From Uranotaenia lowii (taxonomy: Eukaryota > Arthropoda > Insecta > Diptera > Culicidae), in assembly GCF_029784155.1 (NCBI RefSeq), contig NC_073693.1:229045961-229109960 (forward strand): a stretch of 64,000 bases of DNA. Reading direction: 5' to 3'. Every line of letters starts with the position of its first letter. Position 1 is the first letter of the stretch. Made by a program: the position numbers and the translations under genes. The notes beneath the pieces were generated by a model that did no database searches, was not told where the DNA came from, and was given only the letters and a program-made list of their open reading frames with translations. Below, one piece after another: positions 9,841-22,689 of the stretch.

Positions 9841-12060
9841 ACGACGAGCCATGTTACTCTCAGTAAAGATTCTGGAAGAAGAAGTAAATGGATGTCGGAT
9901 AAAACTTGGAGGATGGTCGATGATCGGAGAAAGGCGAAAGTCGGAATTGAGCAGGCATGTACCAGGTCAGCTAAAGCAGTCGCGCGCTTACGTTATGCGG
10001 AGCTGGAAAATGCAGTTAAACGAGCTTGTAGACGAGACAAGATCGCCTGGACAAACTCTCTAGCCGAAGAGGGAGAAAGAGCCGCCGCCAATGGAGATAT
10101 CCGATAACTTTTTGACATTTCTCGCCACCTCAGTGGTGCAAGGACTAATGCAAGAAAGCCGCTGAGAGACCTAACAGATCAGTTATTGACCGATCGAACA
10201 GATCAGCTCAAATGATGGACTGAGCCTTCGAACACCTCCTTCGAGTCACGAATAGCGATGGCCAACAGAACACGCAGCTCGAAACGCCAACAGTAAGCCG
10301 CATAAAAAGCGCCAACTCGGAAACACTGGCTGAAATAGAAGCGGCAATCAAAAACATGAAATCCAACAAAGCACCTGGGATCGATTGCATCCCTGCTGAA
10401 ATTCTGAAAGCCGACCCTGCTCTGTCAGCACTAATGTTGCACCGTCTTTTCGTTGATATCTGGGATACTGCAACATTCCTGTGTAGCCGATCAATGCGAG
10501 CGCGATTCTCTCTCGGCCGATAGGCCGTTTCGAGTTGGAAATTCTCCCTCCATTGTCCATACTACACACACACTCACAGACATGACGACTAAGCTGAGCT
10601 TTCGTATCGTGCGTGAGCGAGCAGTCGCCGTCGACAGTCATATAACGACACGCAGTGAGACAGGTTGTGTGCCTCCCGTTCAGCTGAAGGGACGCTAAGT
10701 CGGTTTACACAATTCCCAGCCGACTGGATGCAGGGTATCCTCGTAAAGGTCCCGAAGAAGGGAGACCTTACAGAGTGCGGTAACTGGCGAGGCATAACGT
10801 TGATCTGTACAACCCTAAATGTACTCTGCAAAGTGATCCAGAGAAAATCGACGCTTCTCTCAGACGGCAACAAGCTGGATTCCGATCCGGACGATCATGT
10901 GTGGACCATACCAGAGCGCTACGAATCATACTGGAACAAATCAACGAATTCCAGGACTCTCTTCTGCTGGTGTTCGTTGATTTCGAAAAAGCATTCGACT
11001 AACTTAACCATGAAAACATCTGGGCGGCTCTTAGGCAAAGAGGAGAACCAGAGAAACTAGTCCATCTCATCAAAGCACAATACGAGGCATTTTCGTGCAA
11101 GGTCGACGATGTCTTGTCCTTACTAATTCCGGTAACTGCTGGAGTGAGACAAGGATGCATCTTATCACCGCTACTTTTTCTTATCGTAATGGATGAGATT
11201 CTGACTGGATCGATCGAATGTGCACTGAACCGAGGATTGCCTTGGAATCCTTCAACAATGGAGCAACTGAATGACCTTGACCTGGCTGACGATATTTTTT
11301 TGTTCGCCCATACACAACCGGATATGTAGAGCAAACTCGACGACCTCACCGAAAGTTCCAAGGCAGCAGGTCTCAAAGTCAATGTCGGAAAGACCAAGTC
11401 GATGGAGATCGACACAGGAAATTCCTCCTGTTTCATGGTAGCTGGGCAACAAGTTGAGAAAGTGGAGTGCTTCCAGTATCTTGGTAGCCATATAACGCCT
11501 GATGGTGGTAGCAGGAAAGACTTCGAAACCCGGATCAGATAGGCTCGATTTGCGTTTGCGAGTCTCCGAAACATCTGGCGGTCACGCCAGATCTCTCTAC
11601 GAACAAAAATCTGAATCTTCAACTCAAACGTCAAATCCGTATTGCTGTACGGGTGCGAAACTTGGTGCACATATGCGGTAACGACGCGAAAACTGCAAGT
11701 TTTTGTGAATCGATGGCTGTGGAATATCATCCGTGCTTGGTGGCCTGGAAATTGGATCTCAAACGGAGAACGTTATCGCCGGTGTCATCAAAAGGCGCTA
11801 GAAATTCGGGAACGTAAGTGAAGATGGATTGGGCACACGCTGCAAAGAGATGAAAACTAGATTTGCAGAGAGGCGCTTGACTGGAATCTAGATGGGCATT
11901 GGAGAAGAGGCAGGCAGAAGTTCGTGGCGGTGTAGTCTAACCGCTGAAATCCGCACAGTTGACGAGGACCTTGGCTGGCAGCAAGTGAAGACACTGGCTC
12001 CGGATCGTCAGCAGTGGAGATCTTTTATCTCAGCCCTATGCGTCGGTAAATCGGCGCCGA
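9841..12060 (+). pseudogene. RTE-like ORF2, reverse transcriptase part
   Basis: This continues the endonuclease half upstream of the LTR element. Recognisable blocks in order, across several frames: WRMVDDRRKAK and YAELENAVKRACRRDK (linker), NKAPGIDCIPAEILK, KVPKKGDLTECGNWRGITL, QAGFRSGRSCVDH, FVDFEKAFD (first catalytic Asp), GVRQGCILSPLLF, LADDIFLFA (degenerate YADD), GLKVNVGKTKSM, FQYLGSHI, VLLYGCETW and WRWIGHTL. There are many stops, a 237-bp insertion near 10480, and no intact frame. The C-terminal YGCETW and IGH blocks are typical of RTE-like elements. Not functional. Confidence 0.8.
10480..10716. repeat. Unclassified 237-bp insertion in the RT pseudogene
   Basis: RT sequence breaks at ACATTCC (about 10479) and resumes at CAGCCGACTGG after a second ATTCC, so a 5-bp duplication is likely. 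The insert is fairly GC-rich, with TCTCGGCCGATAGGCCG and ACACACACACTCACA stretches. No A or B box was recognised, so it was not called a SINE. Confidence 0.6.
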
Positions 12061-12075
12061 ACCCTCAGGTAGGTA

Positions 12076-13740
12076 AGTGTGCCATGATTGAAAATACTAT
12101 AACGCAGAAATGGTAAAATTATCATGACAAAGTTTGTTAAATTTTATAAATGGAACTTAAATAAATCGACGTCAAATTCTAGTTTACTTGTTTGTTTGGC
12201 ACTTGGTACAGTAGTCATAGAAACGCCTAAAGGTAGATAATAGAAACATTCTTGTTAAAAGGAAACACATAAAGCGCCCATCCATTCGAACTCATCTCAC
12301 TGAAAAGATCACCGGATTAACTCCAGCTTCCGTATATCAATGTATAGTAATTTGTTTGTATCTTCATGGATCCAAGAGTGGATCGATCGTCGGGGACGAT
12401 CGAAATACCAAAGGAAGGAAAGAGAAAAACTCTTTTGGATCGGGAGAAAATTCAGAGTATTATTGTCCGAAGAATTGATGACGCCTTTCGGAGGTCAATG
12501 ACTTCCATTTCGTGTAACACAAGAGGACGAGTGAACAGGACAGTGAACTGAGGAATCCACGATCTACGTTCTTTCAGTTTGACCCCGACCGCGGTATCAG
12601 CAGCGGCGAGAGTCCTTTGATATTGTTCCGCATTGTTTTTAATGTAAAAATGAGCGAATTGCCCTTCAGTATCTAAGTTCTAAATTTTATCTGTTCCTTC
12701 CGTAAATAGGCTATCAGTAATTAGCTAGCTAGGTAGTGTGGGTGGTAATTTGTGTGGTAATTTGTGTGAGAGGCAGCCTCTATAGCAATCACCGACCGCC
12801 GCACTTCTAGCGACGCACAAGTGCACTTTGGGGTTTGAGGCGGCAAAAAGTCAAAAACTGAACTTTATCGGATCGCATTTTTATTTTTACTAGGTAATAA
12901 CTTAATATTTGACTAAGATATTCCCAGTTTTTCTACTCATGATCTTGGATACTAAACGCACCACAGACATCAGATTTTGAAAAATTTAATAAAAATTATG
13001 ATGTAGAACAAAATTTAAATCACATAAATTTCTATGGAAAACATATTTTTCTTATATTAAAAGTACACCATATAAAAGCTATCATTTGAACCATTCAAAA
13101 TTTTTACACACTAGATTGAACTATGATAAAAATGAGTTAATAATTACTTTTTTCAAAAGTTCAAAACTTCTAAACCTTGCCAAAAAAAATCCCAGGATTT
13201 CCCCATACTTTTCCCACTATCAAGATCTAGTTTAAGGTCCTTAAACTACAATGAAAGAGATTCTAGGCACCTTAAAGCATCGTTTTTTGAGTTACAGTCA
13301 AATAATGCTGAGAATATCATGCAAATGGGTTATTTTTACCCAATAATGAGTATAAATTCAACAAAGTTGATGTTTGTCGAAAAAAATGTTTCTCATGATT
13401 GATTGATCATTTCACACATTTTTCTTTTTCATGAAATGTCTTGATAATATTTATCATGTAATGATCAATTTGTCCTAAGCCCGATTTTCAAAAGACCAAG
13501 CATCCTACTTCAAAAGTTTTTTATACAAAATTTTGTAAGAAATTATTTTACTAGTTAAAATAGTAATTTTCATACAAAATTTTCAAAAATTACAGAATAG
13601 TCCAAAACACCTAATCATACTTTTTTCCGCCTCATTGTATGGAACTGCCCATAGTGAAGCGGTAGCCAGGAATACTGGTCGACCGCCGGTCTCCAATGCT
13701 AATTCTGGCATCCCGATAAGGTGTTGCGTGACAAAATATG
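12076..13740. other. AT-rich intergenic DNA
   Basis: No gene or transposon end is recognised. A short open frame at 12366-12551 (basic, 61 codons) lacks known motifs and a convincing context. The remainder is AT-rich with poly-A and poly-T tracts. Confidence 0.55.
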
Positions 13741-13751
13741 CCCCCGAAGTT

Positions 13752-14382
13752 TATTGGCAATATCGTTAGTAATATAAGTGAAACTCTTTGAGATTCTTGG
13801 AAACTCAGTGTAAGCGGCGCTTCTTGACCTTAGATAGAGAGGGCGTCCTTAAAGTGGAATGGCTAACTAACGTATGGCCTACTGCGTTCCCCTAAGAATG
13901 CTGAAATTACTCTCGCGTTATTTTTGCATTGTCTATGCGGACGGTTTTAGGAAAACCTCCTAGGGGAAGCGGTTGGGGAAGTTTTCCTGAAAACAAGGAA
14001 GACTTTGATATGGTCTCTAATCCATGTACCTTGCTAGAAGCCAGTCGTAGAAAAAGCGTGGGATATATTCGAGAAATTGTCGGTTGAAAGTCGGTCGTGG
14101 CAATTGAATTTGATTGTCGTATGTTGAGCGCGAAAAGATTGAGAAAATAGATCGCGGTAGTGTGGAAAGTAATAAGTGAAATCCACCCGCAGGAAACCAA
14201 CTGGTAGTGGACCCAGTGGAGGCTACTACGACGACCTATGTGTAGACACCCGGAGGACGTAACTTGGCAATACGTTGGTAAGTCATTTTACTTTTTGGAC
14301 ATTCTTGAAGTCTTTGGGATTGAGATGCGCTTACACGAATTTTCAAAGAGCCGATCTTGATTCCCAACGATATTGCCAATTC
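13752..14382. repeat. Candidate MITE with imperfect inverted ends
   Basis: ATTGGCAATATCGTT, CTCTTTGA and GTGTAAGCG occur in order at 13754-13815, and as the reverse complement in mirrored order at about 14323-14383. The arms are about 60-70 bp and imperfect, enclosing about 500 bp. No target duplication was identified, so the class is unknown. Confidence 0.55.
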
Positions 14383-14948
14383 GCTTCTTCCCTTTTTAAA
14401 GCGCGAAAATAATAACTGTCACCCCCTGGGGTAAGAGTCCGGGCAAATTAACTGGTCCGCTAGCACATCCGCAATAGCGGTTGGCGCATAAGTGCTTGCG
14501 GCAAATTCGCATCTTGAAAATTTAAGGGAAATCTATCCACTAGGTAACAAAGGGTTCGTAGTTTTTGGTTTCCGATTCGAATCCGAATGGAAAAAGGAGC
14601 TGGACACGACCGTCAATTCGTCGCTCCCGGAACGTGAGCCGTCAACCAACGCGTTCCGAAAAAGTAGTTTTCTACTTTACCGACTAACAAAAGGAGTGAG
14701 TACCTATAAAAACATGCGCATGTAAATCCATATACAAATGATCATTTGATAAAATTTAAATCCACACACGAAACGTCGCGGTCCTTAATGAGTAGAGCAT
14801 GTGATCTATTTTCAAGACATATAGTTTGGTGAATTCAATCAAAACCGTACTTCCCGTACTCAAGTTTGCTTTGCTTACCGTTTCAGAATCTGGTCGGAAA
14901 ATGACTATCGTAGGTTGGATTTTCTTCAGGTTCTAATTTGTCAAGAGG

Positions 14949-17529
14949 CTTGAAGTAGCGTCGAACCCTTCCAGACGCCCCAGGCCAAACCGGACAACTT
15001 TGTCTCGTGAAAGTGCGGTGGAAGCGGTTTTTTCTCTGTTGTGTGTCCTCAACCACTAGCTACTGTTCCTATCTCCCTATTCTAACCAACCAAGCAACGC
15101 GTGTCGTAGTCGCAACTCCACACCGGTAATACTTTTATTCCTGTGTCGCCTTTCAACACCCAGCGAACGATTTCATATCCGGCAACGGAGTAACTTATTG
15201 CGAAAGCCCACCGCTAAACGTGAATATGGGCTAAATAATGAGTAAAAAGTGGGGGGAAGTAAGTCGGAGGAGAGGAAGGAAGCGGAAACATCCTGAAAGC
15301 ACATACGTGAATGAGATTCTCTTCTGGGTGGTACTTTTTTTATTCTCTCCCTTCGGTTGGCTGGCTGGATGAGTTGCGGGAAATGTGTGGAGCTGCTTCC
15401 GAGCGTGACAGCCCAAATGAGATTAAAATATTATATTTATTTTTATTAGCATAATTCATGAAAAATTCACCTCGTCAGGGATTTGACTTTGTGTGGGATC
15501 CTGGCTACTCATTATTAAGAAACCACCCTGCTGAAGAGTTGCACGGTAGATATCAACACTTTTAGATAATATTCTTTCACATAGGGAAGGTAAACCCGTA
15601 AAAACCTTGCCACACGAGGATCTCACTCAGCGAGAAACTTATCTCTGGAGGACTAAGCCGCCCACAATGCATGGCGAAGACGAATAAAAGAGTTTGTAAT
15701 GTGCAGAATTTTTTGCCCCTTTCGGTGAGTGCATAAGCATTGATAAAACTTTGTTGTAACACACGTTCGCAGAGAATGGAGCTCTAAATTAATTACCAGT
15801 CTGGAATTTCGAGTTAAACAAACCGACAACCTTTTTATGATTTTTGCTTTGTATAAGTTTGGATTTATTTCATTCACAGTTTCATGAAAATGAAACAACT
15901 ATCTACTCAATTTTCCTCTTCTTCTTCTTCTTCTTCTTCTTCTTCTTCCAACACCAACATGGCCAAAACTTGTATGTATCCTGGAAAATGAAAAACTTGC
16001 GTTTCTTATTTTTAAAAATAATTTCAACATAGTATCTGATACATGTTTATAACATGCATTGCAGATACTACCACGGCAAGGCCAACCATGTGATAAAAAC
16101 ACAAAAAAAGGGGAATGGATTAAGCGTGGAGCTCGCTGTCAAACGCTTCTTATTATTCTGTAGGGTTAGGTTTTGTTTCGCGGAGACTTCTATAGTAAGT
16201 ACTAGCTGATTTACCCGGCCTTGCTCGGGCTCACAAAAAAGATAATCAAAAATTGATTTGACTTTTCGAAATTTTAAAAGCTATTTATTCATCATTCATC
16301 ATCATTGTTTTGCCATGTAAGCTTCGTAAGTTTTGTTAGCCTTTTTAAAGTTTAAACTGAGGTTTCCAGATTCGGATTTATCCGGATTTGCCCGAATATT
16401 TGACACATAATTTGAGGGAAATCCGGTCCGGCCCGGTTGACCGGATTTCGTTGGAAAAAGCGTGGATTTCACCCGGTTTAATACACTTTATTTGTAAAAC
16501 AAAACATAAAATTGAATTTAGTTTTTACCATTTTCTTCTTTAACGTTCAAAAAGGATTTTTTTTATGGCAAGTTTTAACCTGACTTGTTTTTAAAGTCTA
16601 AAATTCATCTGCTAATGTGATTTGGCGAAAAAAATATTTTGTTTACTTCTTGATTTTTACTGAATAATTCCGTGGTTTGGATTTTGGGTCAAACATTTTG
16701 AAATCAACTACGCGGATTGTGCCAGAAAGTTGCTCAGGCTTTTTCGGTCCGGATGCGTCCGACAAAATTCTGGCAACCTTATCAACCTTTTATGTTTTGA
16801 GAAGCTTGAATAGATTTAGTCTTTTTATGTAATCTTCAAATGATAACAATATACTTTTCATCTTGTCCATGTGTTATCTAATGAAAATCCAATATCTTAG
16901 GCTTAGGCTTATCAAAAAAACACATCACCTTGAAACCGAAATCACCCATTTTATGGTATTATGAATCATTTATTTGAGTTACATTTCAATTTTTCTATTT
17001 TTTGACACAACTATTCCATTGATTATCATGAAGAGTGATCAATGTAAAAATCCTTAGAAATCATTCGTATAAATTTGCACTACTAAAAGCTGCAGTTTTC
17101 TCATAATTGGATGGTAGAATTGAACACATTGAGGACCGACAATAAATCAAAATTTATAAAGTGACCAATGAAATTAAATTGTATAAAATAACAACTTCAG
17201 ATTTAATTACTAAAAGTTTTATGCGTAGGATTTGTTTTCAACTTTTTCCAGAATATGCACGTTTGATTCTCTAACCTGCCTTTTGAATAAATTTCTACAC
17301 GACAATCAAGACATTGTGATCGCAGCCTTCAACTCACAACCGTTAATATAGTTTCTTTCCCTATGAGGAATTAAAAAAAAAAAAATTAAAAATTGTTGGT
17401 TCTTAAAAGTTAGAACAATAGTTTTTATTCAAAAAAATAATTCAACTGAAGAAGTCAATTCATAATGAAGATGAATCATGCATTGTATTTATACTTCACC
17501 TACTGCATATTCTTGTTGACTCTCAAAGT
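14949..17529. repeat. Left arm of large inverted duplication
   Basis: This 2.58-kb segment matches, in reverse complement, 24247-28713 after removal of the Helitron at 25753-27651. Similarity is very high: an 81-codon open frame carried by both arms differs at one residue. The homology begins at CTTGAAGTAGCG and runs into the gap edge (TCTCAAAGT then N), so the inner breakpoint is hidden. The arm holds a (TTC)n tract at about 15917-15949 and the 3' end of a Helitron-type element at 16202. Confidence 0.9.
16202..17529 (-). mobile_element. Helitron-type element, 3' part, cut by assembly gap
   Basis: Starts CTAGCTGATTTACCCGG, the reverse complement of a Helitron 3' end (CCCGAGCAAGGCCGGG hairpin then CAGCTAG). 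It is the inverted partner of 23719-25572. Its 5' end lies in or beyond the gap. An interior segment (16360-16790) with CCGGATTT repeats, ending TTCTGGCAACCTTA, resembles the hAT-type element at 52399-53241. Confidence 0.65.
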
Positions 17530-18029
17530 NNNNNNNNNNNNNNNNNNNNNNNNNNNNNNNNNNNNNNNNNNNNNNNNNNNNNNNNNNNNNNNNNNNNNNN
17601 NNNNNNNNNNNNNNNNNNNNNNNNNNNNNNNNNNNNNNNNNNNNNNNNNNNNNNNNNNNNNNNNNNNNNNNNNNNNNNNNNNNNNNNNNNNNNNNNNNNN
17701 NNNNNNNNNNNNNNNNNNNNNNNNNNNNNNNNNNNNNNNNNNNNNNNNNNNNNNNNNNNNNNNNNNNNNNNNNNNNNNNNNNNNNNNNNNNNNNNNNNNN
17801 NNNNNNNNNNNNNNNNNNNNNNNNNNNNNNNNNNNNNNNNNNNNNNNNNNNNNNNNNNNNNNNNNNNNNNNNNNNNNNNNNNNNNNNNNNNNNNNNNNNN
17901 NNNNNNNNNNNNNNNNNNNNNNNNNNNNNNNNNNNNNNNNNNNNNNNNNNNNNNNNNNNNNNNNNNNNNNNNNNNNNNNNNNNNNNNNNNNNNNNNNNNN
18001 NNNNNNNNNNNNNNNNNNNNNNNNNNNNN
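17530..18029. other. Assembly gap of 500 N
   Basis: Exactly 500 unknown bases, probably a placeholder size. It abuts the inner edge of the inverted duplication. Confidence 0.98.
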
Positions 18030-21000
18030 TGATGGCACTTACAAACAATTAATTTGTAATTAATAATATAATAAAATATAATATTGTTTACTATCAAATG
18101 GTTTCTGTTCAAATAAGATGTTGTTTCCATGATCAAGTTACTAAGTTGAAATAAGATCTATATCTGAGACATTAAACTATCTTCTAATTATAATAAAGCA
18201 ATTTGATATAATTGTAATCAGTAATTCTGAGTGATGTGTTGTTATTTTGACAAAATTTAACTCAACTGCTGTATTTAATATGATTCTGTTTCCAGTCAGT
18301 CCAGTCATCGTTTCTTTTGTGTTTTCTATAATTTTCTACATTTTTGAGAATCATTATCCAAGTAAGGTTATTTCATCTAAAAAAAACGGTTACCTAATAC
18401 AATTTTTACTTTGTTTATTAATGTTGATCTCCAGGCAAAAGAAACCAGAAGCCAGTAGTACTTTAATCTCGGAAAAAAATTAAAAGTAAGCTGAAGTATC
18501 GTAACGAATAAGATCAAACCTCTGTAATTTCGAAACTCAAATCTTCTGAATTTGGATGATCCACTTAAATATATAAAGAAATTCGGGTTTCGGGTTTTTG
18601 TTAAAACGAAATTTTAATCGAGGCAGGGAGTAAAGTCTACGACAACTTATAATGATAACCCTTATGATATCTTATCAAATTAAAATTATCTATGTAGATA
18701 GCAAAAAATTTCATCAGAATTGAAAAATTTTAATACGAAATCACAGGAGCTTAAGAGAATAGGATTTCAACCCACATTGCAAAGCACTAGTCAAAAGTGT
18801 TTCCTGATCATATCCTTTTTACCCAATCCACACCAAAAATTGTTTTGCTAGGATGCAGAGGTGACCTCGGTCCTAAAGCATAAATTATTATTCTTTCAAT
18901 CCTTTTTCTCTATTTTCCTTCTATCCATTGACTACTAGGACGTGGCCGGCGCCGTTATTTATGTGTAAAGAGAGAGCATCAGTTTTGTTCATTGTGAATG
19001 TGCTGTCAATCCCAGATACCATTCATTTGACCTCTGGACAAAATTGATGGCCTCGGTCAATCACGGAGTAGCAACCATTGGCGATGTGGAATTCGTTTCA
19101 CTGAGCCACACCTGCGATCATTGAATTTGAAATGCGTTTTTTTAAATACCGATAAAAATACAACTGAAGGTTGACAAAGCTTATAAGGAACAATCGATTG
19201 AGAATATTTTTAACGTTGCATTTCAAGTTCAATGATTTAAGGTGGATGTGAGTAGTCAATCAAGCTAAGGTAAGTTATTCTTATTTTTATTTTTATGGTC
19301 ATTTGGTGATAATTTTTGGATATAAAAAATAAACGGAGATTTTCCACGAGAAAGCCCATATAGTAAAAATGGATAAAACCTTTTCAAATGGTTAATTTTG
19401 AAGAAAAAAAAGAACATGAGAATAGTGCAGGGAATTGCATGAAGGCAAAATTTCATTTGTTTTTGAGGCCAAAAAAAATTCAGAAATGTTTATAACTTTT
19501 ACCCCTAGATGTATGCAGCAACATTGTTCACCTTTTGATTATATATGTTTTTGAACAAAAAAAAGGTTGAAAAAATTAGTTTAGTTCTAACAAAAATTAC
19601 AATAATTAATGTTCATGCCTTCTGTACCACAACAATATGTTTGAAGAAGTTGAGGTACTTAAAAACCATAGTGATCAAAGTTACCCCGAAACTCGAAATC
19701 TGGTTTTTTTTAACAAACATTTAATTATAAACACCAATGTCGTTTGAATTTTCTGCAATCAATGATCATGTTTTATACTCCTCACCCCAGAAAGTGTTTT
19801 AAAACTTTTAGGTTTTATGAAAAAGAAATCGCTTCCAAAATATTATAAAATAAATGAAAAAAAGCGATCAAAGTTCCCCCAATTTACGGTACCTCAGACA
19901 TCCTAGTTTCATATTTTAACAGTCACTCTGCAAAATTTCAATAAAAAGCGTAGCGTAGTTTCTGTCAGTGCCGTGCGAACAGGGGGGGGGAGGGGGTTAG
20001 AGGTTAAACCCCCCCCCCCCTTGGAAATTTTTTCCAAGTAAAATTTTCAGTACAAGAAATGATTTTGCCGGGAAATCACTTGATCCCAAAAGGTGTTTAA
20101 AAATAAGTGTTGACAAACATGTCAGAAATTCGGCTCGCCTTCGGCGGAATTTCGTCTTAAATCACTCTCTAGGCCTAAGACATTTTATTTTACGGCTCTA
20201 TATGACGTTCACGAATTGAAGCCAATCAATTGTAGATTTCGATTTGCACTTCAGTTAATACCTTTTTTATTGAACACTTTTGAAAAAAGGTGAAAATTGT
20301 CTAAGAATTTTTTTTAAACTTTTTTGACAAAATTTTAAGACATAACAAATTATTTAAAAAAGTATTCAAATCAATTATATCACCTTTCCACTAGATTGCA
20401 TCTAAATTTGGTTTCATCAAAAAATGTTATAGCAGTCTTCTACTTGTTCACTTCACTCTATTTAAATCAAATTTAATTTCAGATGTTTTTAAGCGAGAAT
20501 CAAATGCCGGTTTCAACAAATAGGTAAAAAGAAAAAAATATCTTTTCTATTTTAAATTTCTTCTTTTTAGTCGGATATGCGTGTTATGAGTTATTCCAAG
20601 TTTATAAAAACTGTAGAACTTAACTTATTTAAATCATGCATCATCATCACCATCATCATTATTATTCCTACATAAATAAAAACATAATTAACAGATAAGG
20701 AATCAGGTTATTTTTACATGGAGAATTGTTAGAGCATCAGTTATCTATGATTGATTCCACTGATTCATATTCAAACTTATAAATTCCATATGAATACTAG
20801 AAACGTACCTTTTTTAATGCCTTAATTTTTTTTTAATATTCAAATAAAGTAACCGAATTTTATAGTTTTTTTTTAATTTTCACATGAATTTACCGATTTT
20901 TATAGTCAAACATTTTTAATTCCTTTTAAAATAATTTGAATAAATTTTAATAGCTTCTTTCTTTTGTTTTTCTAGAACTCAGTATTTGAATGAACGGCTA

Positions 21001-22120
21001 CAAAGTATTCAGAAGTCGAAATTTTCAACTATAAAACTTGCACTTGAAAATTTATAATGGTTTTCCTTTTTAAATTTTTGATAGTAGAAACTTTTAAAGC
21101 AAAATTTTTATGCACAACATTTTTTAAATAAGTATTTGCTTTGTGCATTCAATATTAACAACAATACTTTAAATATATTTTTTTATAAGTTTCTCATTAA
21201 TCATTCAAGTAATCGCCAATTTCTCAACCTGTACTTTGGCAATAGAAGCATTCAATGATGAACTGAACATGTTGTTTTATCAATATACGAAGTAATTATT
21301 GTGAACTCCAGAAGTGAACTATTTCAGTCTTCAAGGTTGATAACTGGACGAAATAAAAAATGATTGTATCTCTGATTTTGATCACTGGTACTTTTAAAGT
21401 AAAATTGATATTCTTCTTTTTATCAAAATTGTTTCGAATAAATTCTCTGAAGTTCGAAGTGGATTTTTTCTTAATCAAGATTTCACAATTCAAATATTTA
21501 TTCAAATTTAAAATATTACAGCGAAATTTTCCAATCAAGTCTTCAATTGAAAATGAAAAACAGGAATGTAAATTTCGACGGTTAATAAACATCACTGATT
21601 ATAGTTTTGCTGAACAATTTCAAATCATGATTATTTTTTTCCCTGGTTTGAAATTTATTTTAGAATTCGGATTTAGTTTCTCTTTAAATATGATTTAAAA
21701 TATGAATTTTAAATCGCATTCGTTTTCTGTGCTTTCTGAAAAATTGATGTTAGATTTGTAAACTTGATTGCTTAATATTTATTTTTAAGCAAATGTCTAG
21801 CTCAAAATAAGGAAAATTATTTAAAATAATTAATTGATGGCTTGCCGGAAAGAGCAATGATTTAAAACTTTGAAAAACTTTTTCCGTTCTTTTGCGCATC
21901 ACTGATGCTGTTAAAAATATTGAAAACTCTAGTAACTAATGAAATCTAAAATTGTTAAAAAAAAACACTGTTGCATCTATTCAGATTAGAGATGTTCCGA
22001 ATATTGACCATTTCAACTATTCGGCCAAACGAATATTCGCTCGAATATTCTGTCGAGCTTTTAATAAAAATGATTTTAAATCGATAATTTTCATACAGAT
22101 GATATAACCAAATATTATTA
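18030..22120. other. AT-rich DNA, no gene recognised
   Basis: Mostly AT-rich. 19255-19480 and 19660-19900 resemble, in reverse complement, parts of the MITE-like element at 49534-50051; both contain GATCAAAGTT..CCCC..TTTACGGTA-type ends. A G/C homopolymer pair lies at 19980-20025 and a CAT-rich microsatellite at about 20635-20670. Short hydrophobic open frames have no recognisable domain. Confidence 0.55.
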
Positions 22121-22308
22121 TCAGATCATTTTCAAATAGGGGTGTCTCAAAGTTTGCAAAGTAAAAATACTTTTCGTAGTTTTATCGCCCAGGTTTTTGG
22201 TAAAAAATACTAAATCATGGTCAAAAATACTAAATGATGGATATAGTAAAAATATCATGACTCTGTGGTTGAAAACCCCATACAATTTTTTTTTTCGTTT
22301 AAGTATGT

Positions 22309-22512
22309 ATGTTGATAATCCACCATGGGTGCACGGATTCACCGCAGTTTGGCCAAAGTATGGATGAGCATGCATTATTTAGATTACTCGACAGATCTCC
22401 AATGCTGCAAATGCCATACCCGTCTTCGTGTGAACTGTTATGTATGAATGTTTCACGTGTTCTGTCAGTATATATTGGAGGAATAGGTGAATCAGGTACG
22501 TAGTTCCTATAG
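22309..22512 (-). other. Possible host exon (unrecognised)
   Basis: On the minus strand an AG at about 22513-22514 (ACTATAG) opens a frame of about 67 codons (NYVPDSPIPPIYTDRTRETF ... GYGICSIGDLSS ... CSSILWPNCGE ... HPWWIINIHT). Composition is near 45-50% GC and low-complexity sequence is absent, unlike the AT-rich surroundings. The two CSSILWPNC cysteines and aromatic residues look protein-like. No family is recognised, no donor site is clear and no neighbouring exon was found, so chance is possible. Confidence 0.25.
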
Positions 22513-22689
22513 TATTTATTTATCAGCAAAAAAGAAATCTCCATATAATCTTTACTGAAAAATGTAAAGAAAAAAAAACCAGCGAGGTTCTCAAGTGACG
22601 GAAATATTATAATTTTTGAGCATCGGAAAATAAGCTCTCATGATCGTTAAATCATCTTAATCTATGAAATACGCACTGCAACAAGATGT

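Larger units (their letters stand above)
1200..12075 (+). mobile_element. Decayed RTE-like LINE, split by an LTR element
   Basis: The two ends of one APE/RT-type non-LTR retrotransposon lie either side of the LTR element at 2589-9840. The 5' leader near 1246-1320 resembles the leader of the RTE copy at 39090-39160 (both have a GGATGCTTTG...CATGCAGAC stretch). The endonuclease occupies 1497-2367 and the RT 9841-12060. Reading across the LTR element restores the expected codons (FNTFVAT then SHVTLSKDSG). Exact 5' and 3' ends were not found. Many stops and frameshifts show an old, inactive copy. Confidence 0.75.

Noticed and set aside
10480..10716. SINE call for the insertion
   Set aside because: No A or B box and no poly-A or simple-repeat tail could be found.
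10999..11730. 243-codon minus-strand frame
   Set aside because: Antisense shadow of the RTE-like RT pseudogene, which has clear RT motifs on the plus strand.
12366..12551. 61-codon basic frame
   Set aside because: No recognised family, short length and no supporting signals.
16360..16790. Separate hAT-type element inside the Helitron arm
   Set aside because: Ends are degraded and no 8-bp duplication is visible, so only the similarity is noted.
17465..18136. Long open frames spanning the first N gap
   Set aside because: They consist almost entirely of unknown bases translated as X; no real sequence supports them.
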